Positions 1-10,253 of a DNA stretch of 60,888 nt are shown here, one piece after another. The DNA is taken from assembly GCA_947367565.1 (NCBI GenBank), contig CANBEI010000002.1, forward strand, positions 1 to 60,888, written 5' to 3'. The first letter of the stretch is position 1. Every line of letters begins with the position of its first letter. Origin of the DNA: an uncultured Candidatus Saccharibacteria bacterium (GTDB lineage Bacteria; Patescibacteriota; Saccharimonadia; Saccharimonadales; Saccharimonadaceae). The translations under genes were made by a program, and so were the position numbers. The notes beneath the pieces are model-generated. The model did no database searches, was not told where the DNA came from, and saw only the letters and a program-made list of their open reading frames with translations.

Positions 1-76
1 TGGTGGTTCCGGGCGGACTTGAACCGTCGACACAAGGCTCTTCAGGCCTCTGCTCTACCAACTGAGCTACAGAACC
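1..76 (-). tRNA. tRNA-Phe (GAA)
   Basis: Reverse complement GGTTCTGTAGCTC...CTGAAGA...GGTTCAAGTCC...CGGAACCACCA; full cloverleaf, encoded CCA, anticodon GAA. Confidence 0.95.
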
Positions 77-150
77 ATACGTATCTATATTAACACACTT
101 TTTGCGAAAAATAAACCCCCAGTCGGAACTGCGGGTTCATTTCATGGCCT

Positions 151-744
151 TTAGACTTCCGGAGGCTCATCGTAATGCAACACGGCGCGGACCGGAACAT
201 CTGCCGGAAGCTGAAAAACGCCGCGCGGTAAATAATCCAGACTAGCCAAAGCCGCAACGCCGACCAACCGAGCACCAGTGCGCTGAACGAGACGGACGAG
301 TGCCGCGGTCATTTGACCAGTAGCGATAACGCTATTAACGATTAATACTTTGCCATTGGCATCCAATTTGTTGGCTTCAAGCTCCAGCGTACGCGTTCCC
401 TGCGGGGACTGATAATCCTCGCAAATCGCCCGATAAGGTAAACCACTCAACCGGCGAGCCAAGACAATCTCCTTGCCATACTCCAGCGCCAGAGGCTGGG
501 CGTAAAGCCAAGCGTCGCCTTCGACAGCCACGATCGTGTCGTAGCTATGCTTATCAAAGAGTGATTTCATGCCGTCGTAAGCGGTCATGTTGACCATATG
601 CGGCGATACCACTGACGCGATATCCAGATAACCAACGCCAGGTTGCTCTCCTTTGAAGAAGCGAATATGTTTCAATAACAACTCTTCCTGACATTTCATA
701 AATTTTTGATGCGTATTCATGCGCGCATCCCCCTTTCTCCTCAT
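151..744 (-). CDS. phosphoribosyltransferase (adenine PRTase-like)
   Basis: ORF with PRTase fold features, degenerate PRPP loop VLIVNSVIATGQMTAA; likely start at MNTHQ (~720). Confidence 0.7.
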   Translation of the reverse strand: MRRKGDARMNTHQKFMKCQEELLLKHIRFFKGEQPGVGYLDIASVVSPHMVNMTAYDGMKSLFDKHSYDTIVAVEGDAWLYAQPLALEYGKEIVLARRLSGLPYRAICEDYQSPQGTRTLELEANKLDANGKVLIVNSVIATGQMTAALVRLVQRTGARLVGVAALASLDYLPRGVFQLPADVPVRAVLHYDEPPEV

Positions 745-891
745 TGATTTATCAGAGATAAATCAATGGCTAATTAGCCATGTCAAGGTGCGATCAGTGT
801 TTAAACTGACATTTTCACCTCGCATGACGACACTGCAGATAATGCCTCTATTTGAGGTTCATTATCAGTATAGCACAGGTTACGATTTTTG

Positions 892-1374
892 TCAAGCCTC
901 TCGGCGACCATACAATGTAACGCCGACCAAAGCCGCGGCGTCAATCAAAACCAGAATTAACCCAGCAAGTTCGCTACCCTGGAGAAGGAGCATACCGCCG
1001 AGAATACCGATACTAAGCGCAAGGACGAAGCCGATAATGGTGCGAACTTGGCCGGATTTAATCTCGGATTCCAGGGCGCGGCGCTCAGTCGCCTCGCGAT
1101 GAGCGGCGCGCTGCTCGGCGAGTTCAATCAAGCGTTCCGCGCCTCCGGGGACGATTTTCTCGTACTTGGCCAACTCCTCTGGAGAGGGGAGGCCCTCGAA
1201 GATTGAACTCGCCGAAGGCGCTGGAGACGTCGCAGGCATCGCAGATGCCGGAGAAGTCGGAGGCGCCACGGGCGGCGTGGCTTCAGCCGACGCCGCCCGA
1301 CTTGCGCCCGAGCGCTCCGCGGTAACGGATTTAGATCTAGTTTTGGTAGTGGACTGCGTTTTTGGGCTAGCCAT
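892..1374 (-). CDS. small membrane protein, Ala/Pro/Ser-rich N-terminus, two C-terminal TM segments
   Basis: Hydrophobic segments IIGFVLALSIGILGGMLLL and LAGLILVLIDAAALVGVTLY. Confidence 0.6.
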   Translation of the reverse strand: MASPKTQSTTKTRSKSVTAERSGASRAASAEATPPVAPPTSPASAMPATSPAPSASSIFEGLPSPEELAKYEKIVPGGAERLIELAEQRAAHREATERRALESEIKSGQVRTIIGFVLALSIGILGGMLLLQGSELAGLILVLIDAAALVGVTLYGRREA

Positions 1375-1489
1375 GAATTTTCTCCTCTATGTCTGCTTGC
1401 GCGGATGCCCACCACCGCTAGTTAATATTCTAAATACCCACCATTTTGCTTTTTTGCATTACATTGTAATGCAAATGTCTTACATACTA

Positions 1490-2815
1490 TTACTGCTTAA
1501 TCCCTGGCACTGGGAACTTGAGCGCAGTACTGCGGACTTCGTCGCGGATACCGTCGAGCTCAGCGCGATGCGCGTTTAGCCCATCTTCATTCCCTGCTGC
1601 GACGCAAATGTCAACAACACGGCGCATCCAATCGGCGAGCTGTCGCATTTCTGCTACACCTAGACCACGAGTGGTCATGGCCGGCGTGCCAAGTCGGACG
1701 CCAGATGGGCGGAAAGCTGCACCCTTGTCGCCCGGTAGAGAGTTCGCATTCAAAGTCAAGCCGACCTGATCGAGCGCCGCCTCGTAAAACTTGCCGTCAA
1801 TGCCGAAGCTGCCCTGGACATTGACGAGGATAAGATGATTCTCAGTGCCACCGCCTTGAAGCTGGAAGCCGCGCTCCATCAGCTCCGCCGCGAGAACTTT
1901 GGCATTCTCAACGATATTCTTCGCATAAACCTGGAACTCCGGCTGCAAATCTTCGCCGAACGCCACGGCCTTCGCCGCAATAACATGTTCCAACGGACCA
2001 CCTTGCGTACCCGGGAAGACCGCACGGTCAATCAAAGTCGGGATATTTTCTAGCGTATGCTCGCACTTTTTCAGAGGATTGCCAACCTTGCCCATGCTCA
2101 TGATCAAGCCGCCGCGCGGACCACGCAAGGTCTTATGCGTCGTACTAGTCATGACATGAAAACCATGCTCAAGCGGGTTCGGATGAACGCCGCCTGCAAT
2201 CAAGCCGGCGACGTGCGCCATGTCGGCCATGAGCAAAACCTCTTCGCCAGATTCCTGGCTTACCGCCTCGGCAATCCGCTTCACGCGGTCAAAATCTGGC
2301 AATTTCATGAAAGCGGAATAGCCGACCAAGATTAGCTTCGGATGATGTTCATGGGCAAGTTTTTCCAGTTCGTCATAATCAATATCACCCTCCGCCGTCA
2401 CACCATAGCCGACGAAATTATAAATTTTCGCACTGCGAGTTACTGGAGAGCCGTGTGTCAAATGACCGCCGGCCGGGAGCGCCATAGCGAGGACGGTGTC
2501 ACCAGGTTGTAGCCAGGCGAAATAAACCGCTTCGTTCGCATTCGCACCGGAGTGGGGCTGAACGTTCGCATGATCAGCATGGAAAAGCTGTTTCGCGCGG
2601 TCGATGGCAAGATTCTCAATCTGGTCGACGTTTTCATTGCCGCCATAGTAACGCTTGCCGGGGTAGCCCTCGCTGTATTTATTAGTCAAAACTGAGCCCA
2701 TGGCCTCCAAAACTGCGCTAGAGACGTAATTTTCGCTCGGGATAAGTTCCAAGCCTTCGCTCTGGCGACGCTGTTCGGCAGCAATAATCTCAAAAACTGG
2801 ATCTTTAGTTGTCAT
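1490..2815 (-). CDS. glyA: serine hydroxymethyltransferase
   Basis: Canonical SHMT motifs: SENYVSSAVLEAMGSVLTNKYSEGYPGKRYYGG, TSTTHKTLRGPRGG, FPGTQGGPLEH. Confidence 0.97.
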   Translation of the reverse strand: MTTKDPVFEIIAAEQRRQSEGLELIPSENYVSSAVLEAMGSVLTNKYSEGYPGKRYYGGNENVDQIENLAIDRAKQLFHADHANVQPHSGANANEAVYFAWLQPGDTVLAMALPAGGHLTHGSPVTRSAKIYNFVGYGVTAEGDIDYDELEKLAHEHHPKLILVGYSAFMKLPDFDRVKRIAEAVSQESGEEVLLMADMAHVAGLIAGGVHPNPLEHGFHVMTSTTHKTLRGPRGGLIMSMGKVGNPLKKCEHTLENIPTLIDRAVFPGTQGGPLEHVIAAKAVAFGEDLQPEFQVYAKNIVENAKVLAAELMERGFQLQGGGTENHLILVNVQGSFGIDGKFYEAALDQVGLTLNANSLPGDKGAAFRPSGVRLGTPAMTTRGLGVAEMRQLADWMRRVVDICVAAGNEDGLNAHRAELDGIRDEVRSTALKFPVPGIKQ

Positions 2816-3070
2816 GTAATACCTCCTAGATTGAATAAACGATTATCTGAGATTATGCTGAATTAAACCATACCTATACTCCACTTTTCTCCATTGTATC
2901 ATGACTAGGCAAGGCGAGAAGTCTTGACTTTTTAGATAATGTGTGCTATAATGAGGGTATGCCTCGGTTTTTGCCGGGCAAAATTCATTTTTGGAGGTGG
3001 TTCTTTGAGATTTTGGACAATTTTAGCAACTATTTTTGCGCGTTTTTCGGTACGTCGATGGAACAGAATT

Positions 3071-3607
3071 CGAGTACTGAGAGGGATTTGTCGGGCGGCT
3101 TATCGGGGGATGGGTAATGTCTATACTGCCAGGCGGCAGAAAAGGCATCCGGGGATGGCTTATTACGGAGCGGTGGTAAACACCTATCCGTGGCCGTATT
3201 CTGACCCAAAATTTGCGCCTTGGGAAGAAGATGACCAGCCAGAGACTTATACGCTAGTGTCGGATCCGGCGGGATTTGTCATCCGGCGGAGCACGAGCTA
3301 TGTCGCTTGGAAAATCTTCGAGTTGACGGGGCGGTGGCCACTGGAGCGCGGCGATGAAGGCAAAATCTTTCACGCTAAGTATTGGCAGGAATTCCTGGCG
3401 CTGAACGGATACGACAAGGTCGTAGCGCAGCCGGAGCACGGACGTCATTATGTCGGAATTATCCCCAGCGAGGGAGAATTCGGTCAGGTAATTTGGTTCG
3501 AGGGCGTATATAAGGGGAAGTATATGACATCAACATATCTGAACTTCCGGCACGAGCTTGATCGAAATTACGATATTAGCCAGGCAACATGGATAGAAAT
3601 TTACTGA
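3071..3607 (+). CDS. conserved hypothetical protein
   Basis: C-terminal part of ORF 2939-3607; coding-like composition (YTLVSDPAGFVIRRSTSYVAWKIFELTGRWP). Start uncertain. Confidence 0.5.
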   Translation, partial: RVLRGICRAAYRGMGNVYTARRQKRHPGMAYYGAVVNTYPWPYSDPKFAPWEEDDQPETYTLVSDPAGFVIRRSTSYVAWKIFELTGRWPLERGDEGKIFHAKYWQEFLALNGYDKVVAQPEHGRHYVGIIPSEGEFGQVIWFEGVYKGKYMTSTYLNFRHELDRNYDISQATWIEIY

Positions 3608-3692
3608 AAGGAATGAGAGCTGGCCGCAGGGTTGGCTCTTTTTATGGCGGAAGGTTTTATTTTTAGCGGGATTGTGTTATACTGGTGGCAAT

Positions 3693-3768
3693 GGGGACGT
3701 AGCTCATCTGGTAGAGCGCGGCATTCGCATTGCCGAGGTGGTCGGTTCGAGTCCGATCGTCTCCACCA
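3693..3768 (+). tRNA. tRNA-Ala (CGC)
   Basis: GGGGACGTAGCTCATCTGGTAGAGCGCGGCATTCGCATTGCCGAGGTGGTCGGTTCGAGTCCGATCGTCTCCACCA; cloverleaf and CCA. Confidence 0.93.
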
Positions 3769-5512
3769 GAAAGTCCTTACTCCAACCTTTACCAAAAAAA
3801 TTTGATAAACGGTTGGGTATTGAAGATAGGAAGCTCGTGAGCAAATGCTCACGAGCTTCTGCGTTGTTTACAGAGTTATATTGCGCCACCTCGTCTTTCA
3901 TCGGCTCTACCAGCATGGTAAACGGTTCGGCAAATTCCGCCGTTACTTTTCCATCAGAGCCAATTAGCAGACGTTTAAAAATTGCCTGGTTCATCATTTT
4001 CTTCATATTGTCATTAGCCATGCGGTAAGTCCTGCCGCAGTTCTCAATCAGGTCTATCGCATCGCCAAGCCTCTCTATGACTGTAGTAAAGGTATAATCA
4101 TAGGCTTTTATCTGGTGGTCAATCGCAGCAAGCTGTTTCGCAATTTTCTGCTGCTCGCTCTTAAGTAGGTCGAGAGGGATAGCGTCATTATAATGCGCCT
4201 CCAATAACTTTTTACGCTGACGTTCCAGCTTATCTTTTTCCCTGCGCAGTCCATCCAATTCCGTAGCATATTTATCCTGTTCAGCTTCTATATTCTGCCT
4301 TAGCCATTTTTCCAGATAGTCAGCGATTTTGGGTGGAAAAGAATAGCTGTCATAAATCTGCTCCACCTGCCGCTCAACGTCCGCTATTAAGACTGCCCGT
4401 TGCTTACAGTCTGTACGTTTGTTATGCCGTCCGCCGCAAATGAAGTACGGATAGCGAACTCCGGTATGGGATTTTGTGTAGTTGATAAACATCCGTGACC
4501 CGCAGTTTTTGCAGAAAACGCTGCCTTTTAAAAAATGAGGGTGTTCACGAGTGCGTTCGCCATTGATGTGAGACAACAGAATATCCTGTACTTGCTGCCA
4601 GGTATCGGGATTCACAAGAGCCGGGTGTGTTCCATCATACTCTACTCCTTGGTATGACACAATGCCTTTGTAGTAAGGGTTTATCAATACGCTGTTCAGG
4701 GATTTTTTGTTAATAGGCTGTGACGGAATTCTGGGTGTGGCGCGGGTAGTTAAACCGCAGGCTGCCAGATGTTCCGCTAAATCCTGCACCGTCCAATTAC
4801 CAGTGGCATATTCCTCAAACGCCAGCTTAATGAGCGGCGCACGCTCTTCGTCCAGTATTACGGTACGTTCCTCACGCCCCTTCTCGTCCATGCGTCGGAT
4901 ATTGAGATAGCCAAGCGGTGCGCGGCTGGGCGTGCCACCGCTCTTCACTTTCTCATTCAGCCCCTTTTTGACCTCATTTGCCAGGTTCTGTGAGTAAAAT
5001 TCTGCGATGGAACTCATGATGCCGTGGAGCAGCATTCCTGCTGGAGTGTCATCAATGCTTTCCGAGGCGGATACCAGTTGAACTCCGCATTCACGCAAAG
5101 TGCGCATAATATCAACGTCATCACCGCGATTCCGAGCGAGACGGTCAACCTTATGTACAATTACGTAGTCTACCCTGTCAGCATTTTCCTTCACGTATTC
5201 CAGCATTTTCTGGAGTTCCGGGCGGTCAGCGGATTTAGCGGAAGTTCCCCGGTCAACAAACTCCTTACCGACCATTGCGCCCATGGAGAGCGCCTTTTTC
5301 TTGTTGGCTTCCCGCTGGGCTGGAATAGAAAAACCCTCATCAGCACCGCCGCCACGCTCTGCCTGCCCGCGCGTAGAGACACGGAGGTAGGACACGGCGA
5401 ATTTGGGCGTCATAGCGTTTGCCAGTGATTCCATGGGGTTACTAGCTGCATAGTCCATAAAAACCTCTCCTTTCTGGGTATTTGTGCGATTATAGCGCTG
5501 TTTGCGCATCAC
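3704..5512 (-). CDS. large serine recombinase (resolvase + recombinase + zinc ribbon)
   Basis: YLRVSTRGQAERGGGADEGFSIPAQ, DRPELQKMLEY, HKVDRLARNRGDD, zinc ribbon FCKNCGSRM, C-terminal coiled coil. Last ~22 codons are antisense to tRNA-Ala. Confidence 0.95.
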   Translation of the reverse strand: MMRKQRYNRTNTQKGEVFMDYAASNPMESLANAMTPKFAVSYLRVSTRGQAERGGGADEGFSIPAQREANKKKALSMGAMVGKEFVDRGTSAKSADRPELQKMLEYVKENADRVDYVIVHKVDRLARNRGDDVDIMRTLRECGVQLVSASESIDDTPAGMLLHGIMSSIAEFYSQNLANEVKKGLNEKVKSGGTPSRAPLGYLNIRRMDEKGREERTVILDEERAPLIKLAFEEYATGNWTVQDLAEHLAACGLTTRATPRIPSQPINKKSLNSVLINPYYKGIVSYQGVEYDGTHPALVNPDTWQQVQDILLSHINGERTREHPHFLKGSVFCKNCGSRMFINYTKSHTGVRYPYFICGGRHNKRTDCKQRAVLIADVERQVEQIYDSYSFPPKIADYLEKWLRQNIEAEQDKYATELDGLRREKDKLERQRKKLLEAHYNDAIPLDLLKSEQQKIAKQLAAIDHQIKAYDYTFTTVIERLGDAIDLIENCGRTYRMANDNMKKMMNQAIFKRLLIGSDGKVTAEFAEPFTMLVEPMKDEVAQYNSVNNAEAREHLLTSFLSSIPNRLSNFFGKGWSKDFLVETIGLEPTTSAMRMPRSTR

Positions 5513-5641
5513 ATCAAGTCGTTTATGCCTTTGTTATCTGTTTGTTAATAATATCATTTTCTTAGAGAGTCTGCCCACTATGGGGCAGACTAATCTGTCT
5601 AGTAGCGTTTGTTTGCCACGTTTAAGGTACTGGTGTAAGAA

Positions 5642-5872
5642 TTATAGTTTCTTCACCTGGTCTTCGCCATATACGATGCCAAGCCCAGAACCTGAGTCCC
5701 AGTCCACGAATACCGTTGCAGCATCGTCGACAAAGCGGACCGTGCCTCTGTCACCGGGTTTTAGGCGGGAGTACGGGTCCTCCATTTGGATAAGTTCTAT
5801 CCGTGTGCCTTTAGGATACATTTTCCGTACCCGTTCCACTGTTTCTCGGCTGGGGAATCCGTTATTTGCCAT
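5642..5872 (-). CDS. DUF4314-like protein
   Basis: MANNGFPSRETVERVRKMYPKGTRIELIQMEDPYSRLKPGDRGTVRFVDD...; ATG at 5872, overlaps the upstream gene end. Confidence 0.75.
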   Translation of the reverse strand: MANNGFPSRETVERVRKMYPKGTRIELIQMEDPYSRLKPGDRGTVRFVDDAATVFVDWDSGSGLGIVYGEDQVKKL

Positions 5873-6827
5873 AAGCGTCGCCTCCTTCATCTTCCTTTTG
5901 CGGTTCGGTCTCCGCAGTATCCGCTTCCTCCAGCGGCATCGTAAGCTCCTGCTCCGTTGAAGTCGCTGCTTCGGCTGGGTTTGGCGGAATTGTGGCCGCT
6001 GTGTTCCGCTCCGGCTTATGTCCAGATTTCCAGCTGGCATTGCCGCTAAGGTTGCGCAGCAGGATTTTCCGGGCGGTTTTATATTCATCGCCGATAAATC
6101 CCAGCCGGATGAGGAACAGGCGCATCGTAAACTTCTCATTTTCTATTGGTTTTTCTGTGGCCGTTACCCGTTTCTGCTCTTTTGCCATTTTGCAGATAGC
6201 AGTAACTAAGCGGCTGTAAGCGTCGGCTTCACCATCTATGTCATGGAGTGTAAACCATGGGAAGGTGATTTTACCATCTTTTTCTACAATCGGTAAACCG
6301 TCAGATCCAAGAGCTTTTTCCAGCACAGTCTTTTTACTGGCCACGATTTTCTTAATGTTTTCCTTTGCTTCTGGGGTGAACCCGGTATCGGGAACCTCAA
6401 TCGTTAGAATATCCGGCGATTCGGCATCGTTTGCCTCAGTGCTGGCTATATTTTCCGTTACGACCGTATCATCTGCCGTCTCAGTGCCTGCTTCTACATC
6501 GTCTGCCTCAAGTGAGGCCTCTGTTGTAGCAGTAGAATTGTCCGTTGCAGCAGCGTTCTCCGCTGTGAGTTCATCATTATTATCTGTATCGCTGATGATT
6601 TCCGCCACAAAGCCGCGTTCCTGTAAATCACTAATAAGTACCGCCGCAAAGTCGGGATGGATATTGTTGTTGTATGACAATATGCCGTTTCGGTCTACGG
6701 TATAATCCCCGACCGTATAGGCAAAACTTGGCGCGCCCTGGTAAACAGCAGGCTTGTCCAGTATCTGGCTGGCAGCCTCCACCAAGGGTTTCCGGTCGCT
6801 ACCGCTTAAGCTGTAATTGTATCGCAT
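5862..6827 (-). CDS. mobile-element accessory protein
   Basis: ORF 321 aa; contains FTMRLFLIRLGFIGDEYKTARKILLRNLSGNASWKSG, also seen as a related motif at 7591-7992. Confidence 0.65.
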   Translation of the reverse strand: MRYNYSLSGSDRKPLVEAASQILDKPAVYQGAPSFAYTVGDYTVDRNGILSYNNNIHPDFAAVLISDLQERGFVAEIISDTDNNDELTAENAAATDNSTATTEASLEADDVEAGTETADDTVVTENIASTEANDAESPDILTIEVPDTGFTPEAKENIKKIVASKKTVLEKALGSDGLPIVEKDGKITFPWFTLHDIDGEADAYSRLVTAICKMAKEQKRVTATEKPIENEKFTMRLFLIRLGFIGDEYKTARKILLRNLSGNASWKSGHKPERNTAATIPPNPAEAATSTEQELTMPLEEADTAETEPQKEDEGGDAYGK

Positions 6828-6925
6828 ATTTTTGCTCCTTTCGTTTTATTACACACACATCTATCACTCTGTTCGCTTCACAAAGCAAGTCTTGTTTTTA
6901 GCTGAACAATATGGATTAGTATGTG

Positions 6926-7120
6926 TTATTCTACCGGAGCCTCGCCGGTAAAGAGATAATTAACATATTCTTTCCGGTGTTCTTCCAGATAAATTACTAA
7001 CTCAAAATAATTTTCCCGGTTTGCAATCCACTGCACCATGTTCACATCCAGCATATTTGTTTCTCCGCTCCTGCGGATGGCTTCAATCTGGGTCTTAACA
7101 GTCTCGGTCATAGCCATCAC
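6926..7120 (-). CDS. DUF5049-like small protein
   Basis: TVKTQIEAIRRSGETNMLDVNMVQWIANRENYFELVIYLEEHRKEYVNYLFTG. Confidence 0.6.
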   Translation of the reverse strand: MMAMTETVKTQIEAIRRSGETNMLDVNMVQWIANRENYFELVIYLEEHRKEYVNYLFTGEAPVE

Positions 7121-7616
7121 CTCCTCCCTGATACTTTTTGGCGAGATATCCCTCCCATACCGAGTTCAGTACGCCTTGGCGCAGGATTTTGATGTCAAAC
7201 CCAGCAGATTCATATCCCTGCCGGATGGTCTCAAAGTAACTGCGTGACGGGGTGTCGTAAGGGTGTTTTGCTGCGTTCATGATATAAATCATGGCAGACA
7301 TCCGCTTGCCGTTTACGGAGATTCTCAGCATTTCTTTGCGATAAAAATTAGGATAACCCTCGTACAGATCGAGATTATACTCATCGCTTGGCTGTAACCG
7401 CCAGACCAACACCGGTACTTTATTTCCGTCTTGCTTTTCTACTGTTGCGACTGCTGTGCTTTTGCCTCGGAACATCAGACGATAATTATGCAGATAGGTT
7501 TTACCGACAACTTCCGCAGTGGGGCAGCGTTTTGCCATCTGCTCCAGATTAAGGTTGGAACCATAGGCGATGTATAGGCGTTCAGTTTTCTTATTGCTCA
7601 TTCTGACTTCCTCCAT
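7095..7616 (-). CDS. gamma-glutamylcyclotransferase-like (AIG2/GGCT)
   Basis: YIAYGSNLNLEQMAKRCPTAEVVGKTYLHNYRLMFRG, YEGYPNFYRKE. Confidence 0.85.
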   Translation of the reverse strand: MEEVRMSNKKTERLYIAYGSNLNLEQMAKRCPTAEVVGKTYLHNYRLMFRGKSTAVATVEKQDGNKVPVLVWRLQPSDEYNLDLYEGYPNFYRKEMLRISVNGKRMSAMIYIMNAAKHPYDTPSRSYFETIRQGYESAGFDIKILRQGVLNSVWEGYLAKKYQGGGDGYDRDC

Positions 7617-8542
7617 TCTGTATGTTTCTGGTACTTACATGGCTTCTGACATTTTCTCTTGAACCGTACCTCCAGGCGGCGTTGCCGTCTAAATGCCGGT
7701 ACAAATGCTCCCGGCAACTCTTGAACTCATCACCAATGAATCCGATGCGGTTCAGCCACACACGCATGGCGAACTTCTCATTTTCCTCCTGGACTTTGCG
7801 ATAACTGGCGCTTTTCTGCGTCAGCGCCTGATGGTTGAGCGCGAGAGCCAGCACGATATATGCCCGGATTTTTCCGGCGTGCAGTGTGCTATTGAAGCCT
7901 CGGAGTTCCACCGTATGGTTACAATGGAAGAAACTATGCAGGTTAACGGCTTTGATGGTAATGACCGTTGTGGCTGCCTGAGTAATTCTCATACCAGATT
8001 GATTCGATTTGCCTCAGCGTTTTTGGCTTCGCTTGGTTCATCCGTTCCACGAGATATGCATCCATTTTCTTGCAGTAGCGCATCCGCTCCGGCGCAATTT
8101 GTAGCGCTTTATAAAGCAGATCATTATGCGCATAGATGATGTTCACAAAGTTACGGATGCTCCGTGGCGTATGGCTGACTCCGTCGAGATGGATATGGAT
8201 ACCGCAGGATTTATTCGCAAATCCTCCGGCTTTTCTCAACATCCTTGCGAGTGCCTGTACCATGTCAATATCTTCCCGATACAACAAGATCGGACTGACC
8301 AGTTCCACGCTGTAGTTGCTCCCTGCGGATACTGTCCTCCGCCCATCCTTTTTCTGGCAGTTAATACTGCCGTCGTACATCAGTTTCCAGATACGCCCAT
8401 CGGGTGTGGTGATTTTCTGGGTATCGTAATAATCCCCGGTAATCGTAGCAGTGCCGCCGAGATAATGTGCGACAGTTTCTGCTGCTTTTTCCCGGCTAAT
8501 GCCGGTAAACTCGATCTCCAGACCGAACTGTTTGGTAAACAT
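7591..8542 (-). pseudogene. amidoligase family protein, apparently frameshifted
   Basis: N-terminal ORF 7943-8542 (FGLEIEFTGIS..., CGIHIHLD) ends ...YSGSHNGHYHQSR*; the continuation NLHSFFHCNHTVELRGFNSTLHAGKIRAYI is in another frame (ORF 7591-7992). Confidence 0.7.
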
Positions 8543-8761
8543 TTACCCTCCTTTCTTGCGGCTTGTGAGGCGTAGGAGGGGCGGCTATGATGCGCCCCAA
8601 CCTGGCTGCGCATCATGCCGCAATGTTTACTTAATGTTTATATTGCTCTTATTTTTTATCCTCCTTCCTGCCCTGACGGCAGCTACTATACTTTGGCGAA
8701 TTGATAGCGGCCACTGTCTTCTGGGCGTTATTTGTATAAGTAGGGGAATGCAAAATCGGCT

Positions 8762-8986
8762 CTATGTCATCGCATCCCCCTTTCTGTTTTCTGGAAAAGA
8801 TATTGTTGCTTGGGGTTCTGTTAGAACTGCTGCTTCATTGACAGCTTCTTTTCTTTTTGCATTATCTAGTGCGATAGCAATCAAAACACGGCCCAATTTT
8901 TCTATATCTGGCTCTTCCCTAAACTCCGGCGTAACAGATACATTATGTGAGGACATTGGACGTCCACGTTTCTTTTTTGGTTTCAT
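8762..8986 (-). CDS. hypothetical protein upstream-overlapping the methyltransferase operon
   Basis: ORF 74 aa, 4-nt overlap with 8983-10197. Confidence 0.45.
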   Translation of the reverse strand: MKPKKKRGRPMSSHNVSVTPEFREEPDIEKLGRVLIAIALDNAKRKEAVNEAAVLTEPQATISFPENRKGDAMT

Positions 8987-10197
8987 ATTGTCTCCTTTTC
9001 TGCTCCTGCCGCCTCCATAATAGCCGCGTGTGCGGTTTTCAGGCGAAGACCGAGGGCGTGTACGACATTGACGGTTACGGCGTTTCCGGCTTGTTTGTAG
9101 GCTTGAGTATCGGAATCTACGGAGAGGAACTTATCAATCTGTAGTTCAGAAAAACCTTGTAAGCGGAAACATTCCCGCGGAGTAAGACGACGGATACGCA
9201 GATTGGGTGTAACTACGCCTTGCGAACTGCCCGTATCAAGTGTGTGGGCGATATTCTTTCCCACCCGTCCCCGGCGGGTATTTTGGTCTGCAAAACTCAG
9301 GTCTATGGAGTCCCCCGGATGGGCAGCCTTACAGCCGGATTTGGTGGCTTCTTTTATCATCAGTATGCCGTGGCGGTCTTGGGAGGTGAGGGTAAACATC
9401 GGCTCATTTTCTGACTTGATGCGCCTGCCATTCTGCCGCACTTTTTTCCGCTCCGGGTTAAGCACGGCATGAGTCCCTGTTTTTTGTGTATCTTCTTCCA
9501 CGGGAGTTTCGGAAACTGCATATAGTCCTGTCCTTCCGCCAATTCCGCCGGATTTGGCAAGTAGTGTCTTTCCAACCCCAGACGGATCATATACCCGCGA
9601 ATCCTGCCGCCCGTCTATGAGGCACTTAAGAGTTTCCGGGTTTGTTCCTCGGAAAGGTAGTATCTTTCCGACACATCCGGAGTTAAGATATCCGACAATG
9701 TACACCCGGCGTCTGGACTGGGGAACGCCAAAATCTTTGCTGTTAAGCACCTGGAATTCGACACTGTACCCCAGGTCGCAAAGCGTATCGAGGATGGCCG
9801 CAAATGTCCGGCCTTGGTCATGCGATAGCAGTCCTGGGACGTTTTCAAGGAGAAGATACGGAGGCCGTCTTTCTCGAGCCAGTCTGGCAATCTCAAAGAA
9901 GATAGTACCTCTGGCATCGTCAAATCCTTTTCTCCTGCCAGCGACAGAAAATGCCTGGCAGGGGAATCCTCCACAGAGTAAATCGAATTCTGGCATGGTT
10001 TCTGGGTTGATTTCTCTTGCGTCTTCATAAAACACCTCGTTTTCTTTGATATTGTACGCCGCCCGGTATGCTTTTTCTGCGTATTTGTCAATCTCTGAGT
10101 GGCCGATGCAGGTAAACCCGCCGGCTCGCTCCAGCCCGGCGCGGAACCCGCCGATGCCGGAGAACATGTCAAAAAACCGGATATCCTGGTTTGTCAT
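8983..10197 (-). CDS. DNA (cytosine-5-)-methyltransferase
   Basis: FDMFSGIGGFRAGLERAG, GGFPCQAFSVAGRRKGF, ENVPGL, QSRRRVYIVGY, QAGNAV. Confidence 0.96.
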   Translation of the reverse strand: MTNQDIRFFDMFSGIGGFRAGLERAGGFTCIGHSEIDKYAEKAYRAAYNIKENEVFYEDAREINPETMPEFDLLCGGFPCQAFSVAGRRKGFDDARGTIFFEIARLARERRPPYLLLENVPGLLSHDQGRTFAAILDTLCDLGYSVEFQVLNSKDFGVPQSRRRVYIVGYLNSGCVGKILPFRGTNPETLKCLIDGRQDSRVYDPSGVGKTLLAKSGGIGGRTGLYAVSETPVEEDTQKTGTHAVLNPERKKVRQNGRRIKSENEPMFTLTSQDRHGILMIKEATKSGCKAAHPGDSIDLSFADQNTRRGRVGKNIAHTLDTGSSQGVVTPNLRIRRLTPRECFRLQGFSELQIDKFLSVDSDTQAYKQAGNAVTVNVVHALGLRLKTAHAAIMEAAGAEKETI

Positions 10198-10253
10198 GGT
10201 AAACCTCCTTTAATTGATGAATGGCTGTTCATATTTCTTCAATATAAAATTAC

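Noticed and set aside
892-1579. Overlapping ORFs on the other strand/frames (1128-1415 -, 1166-1579 +)
   Set aside because: Low-complexity shadow ORFs over the Ala/Pro-rich region of 892-1374 and glyA.
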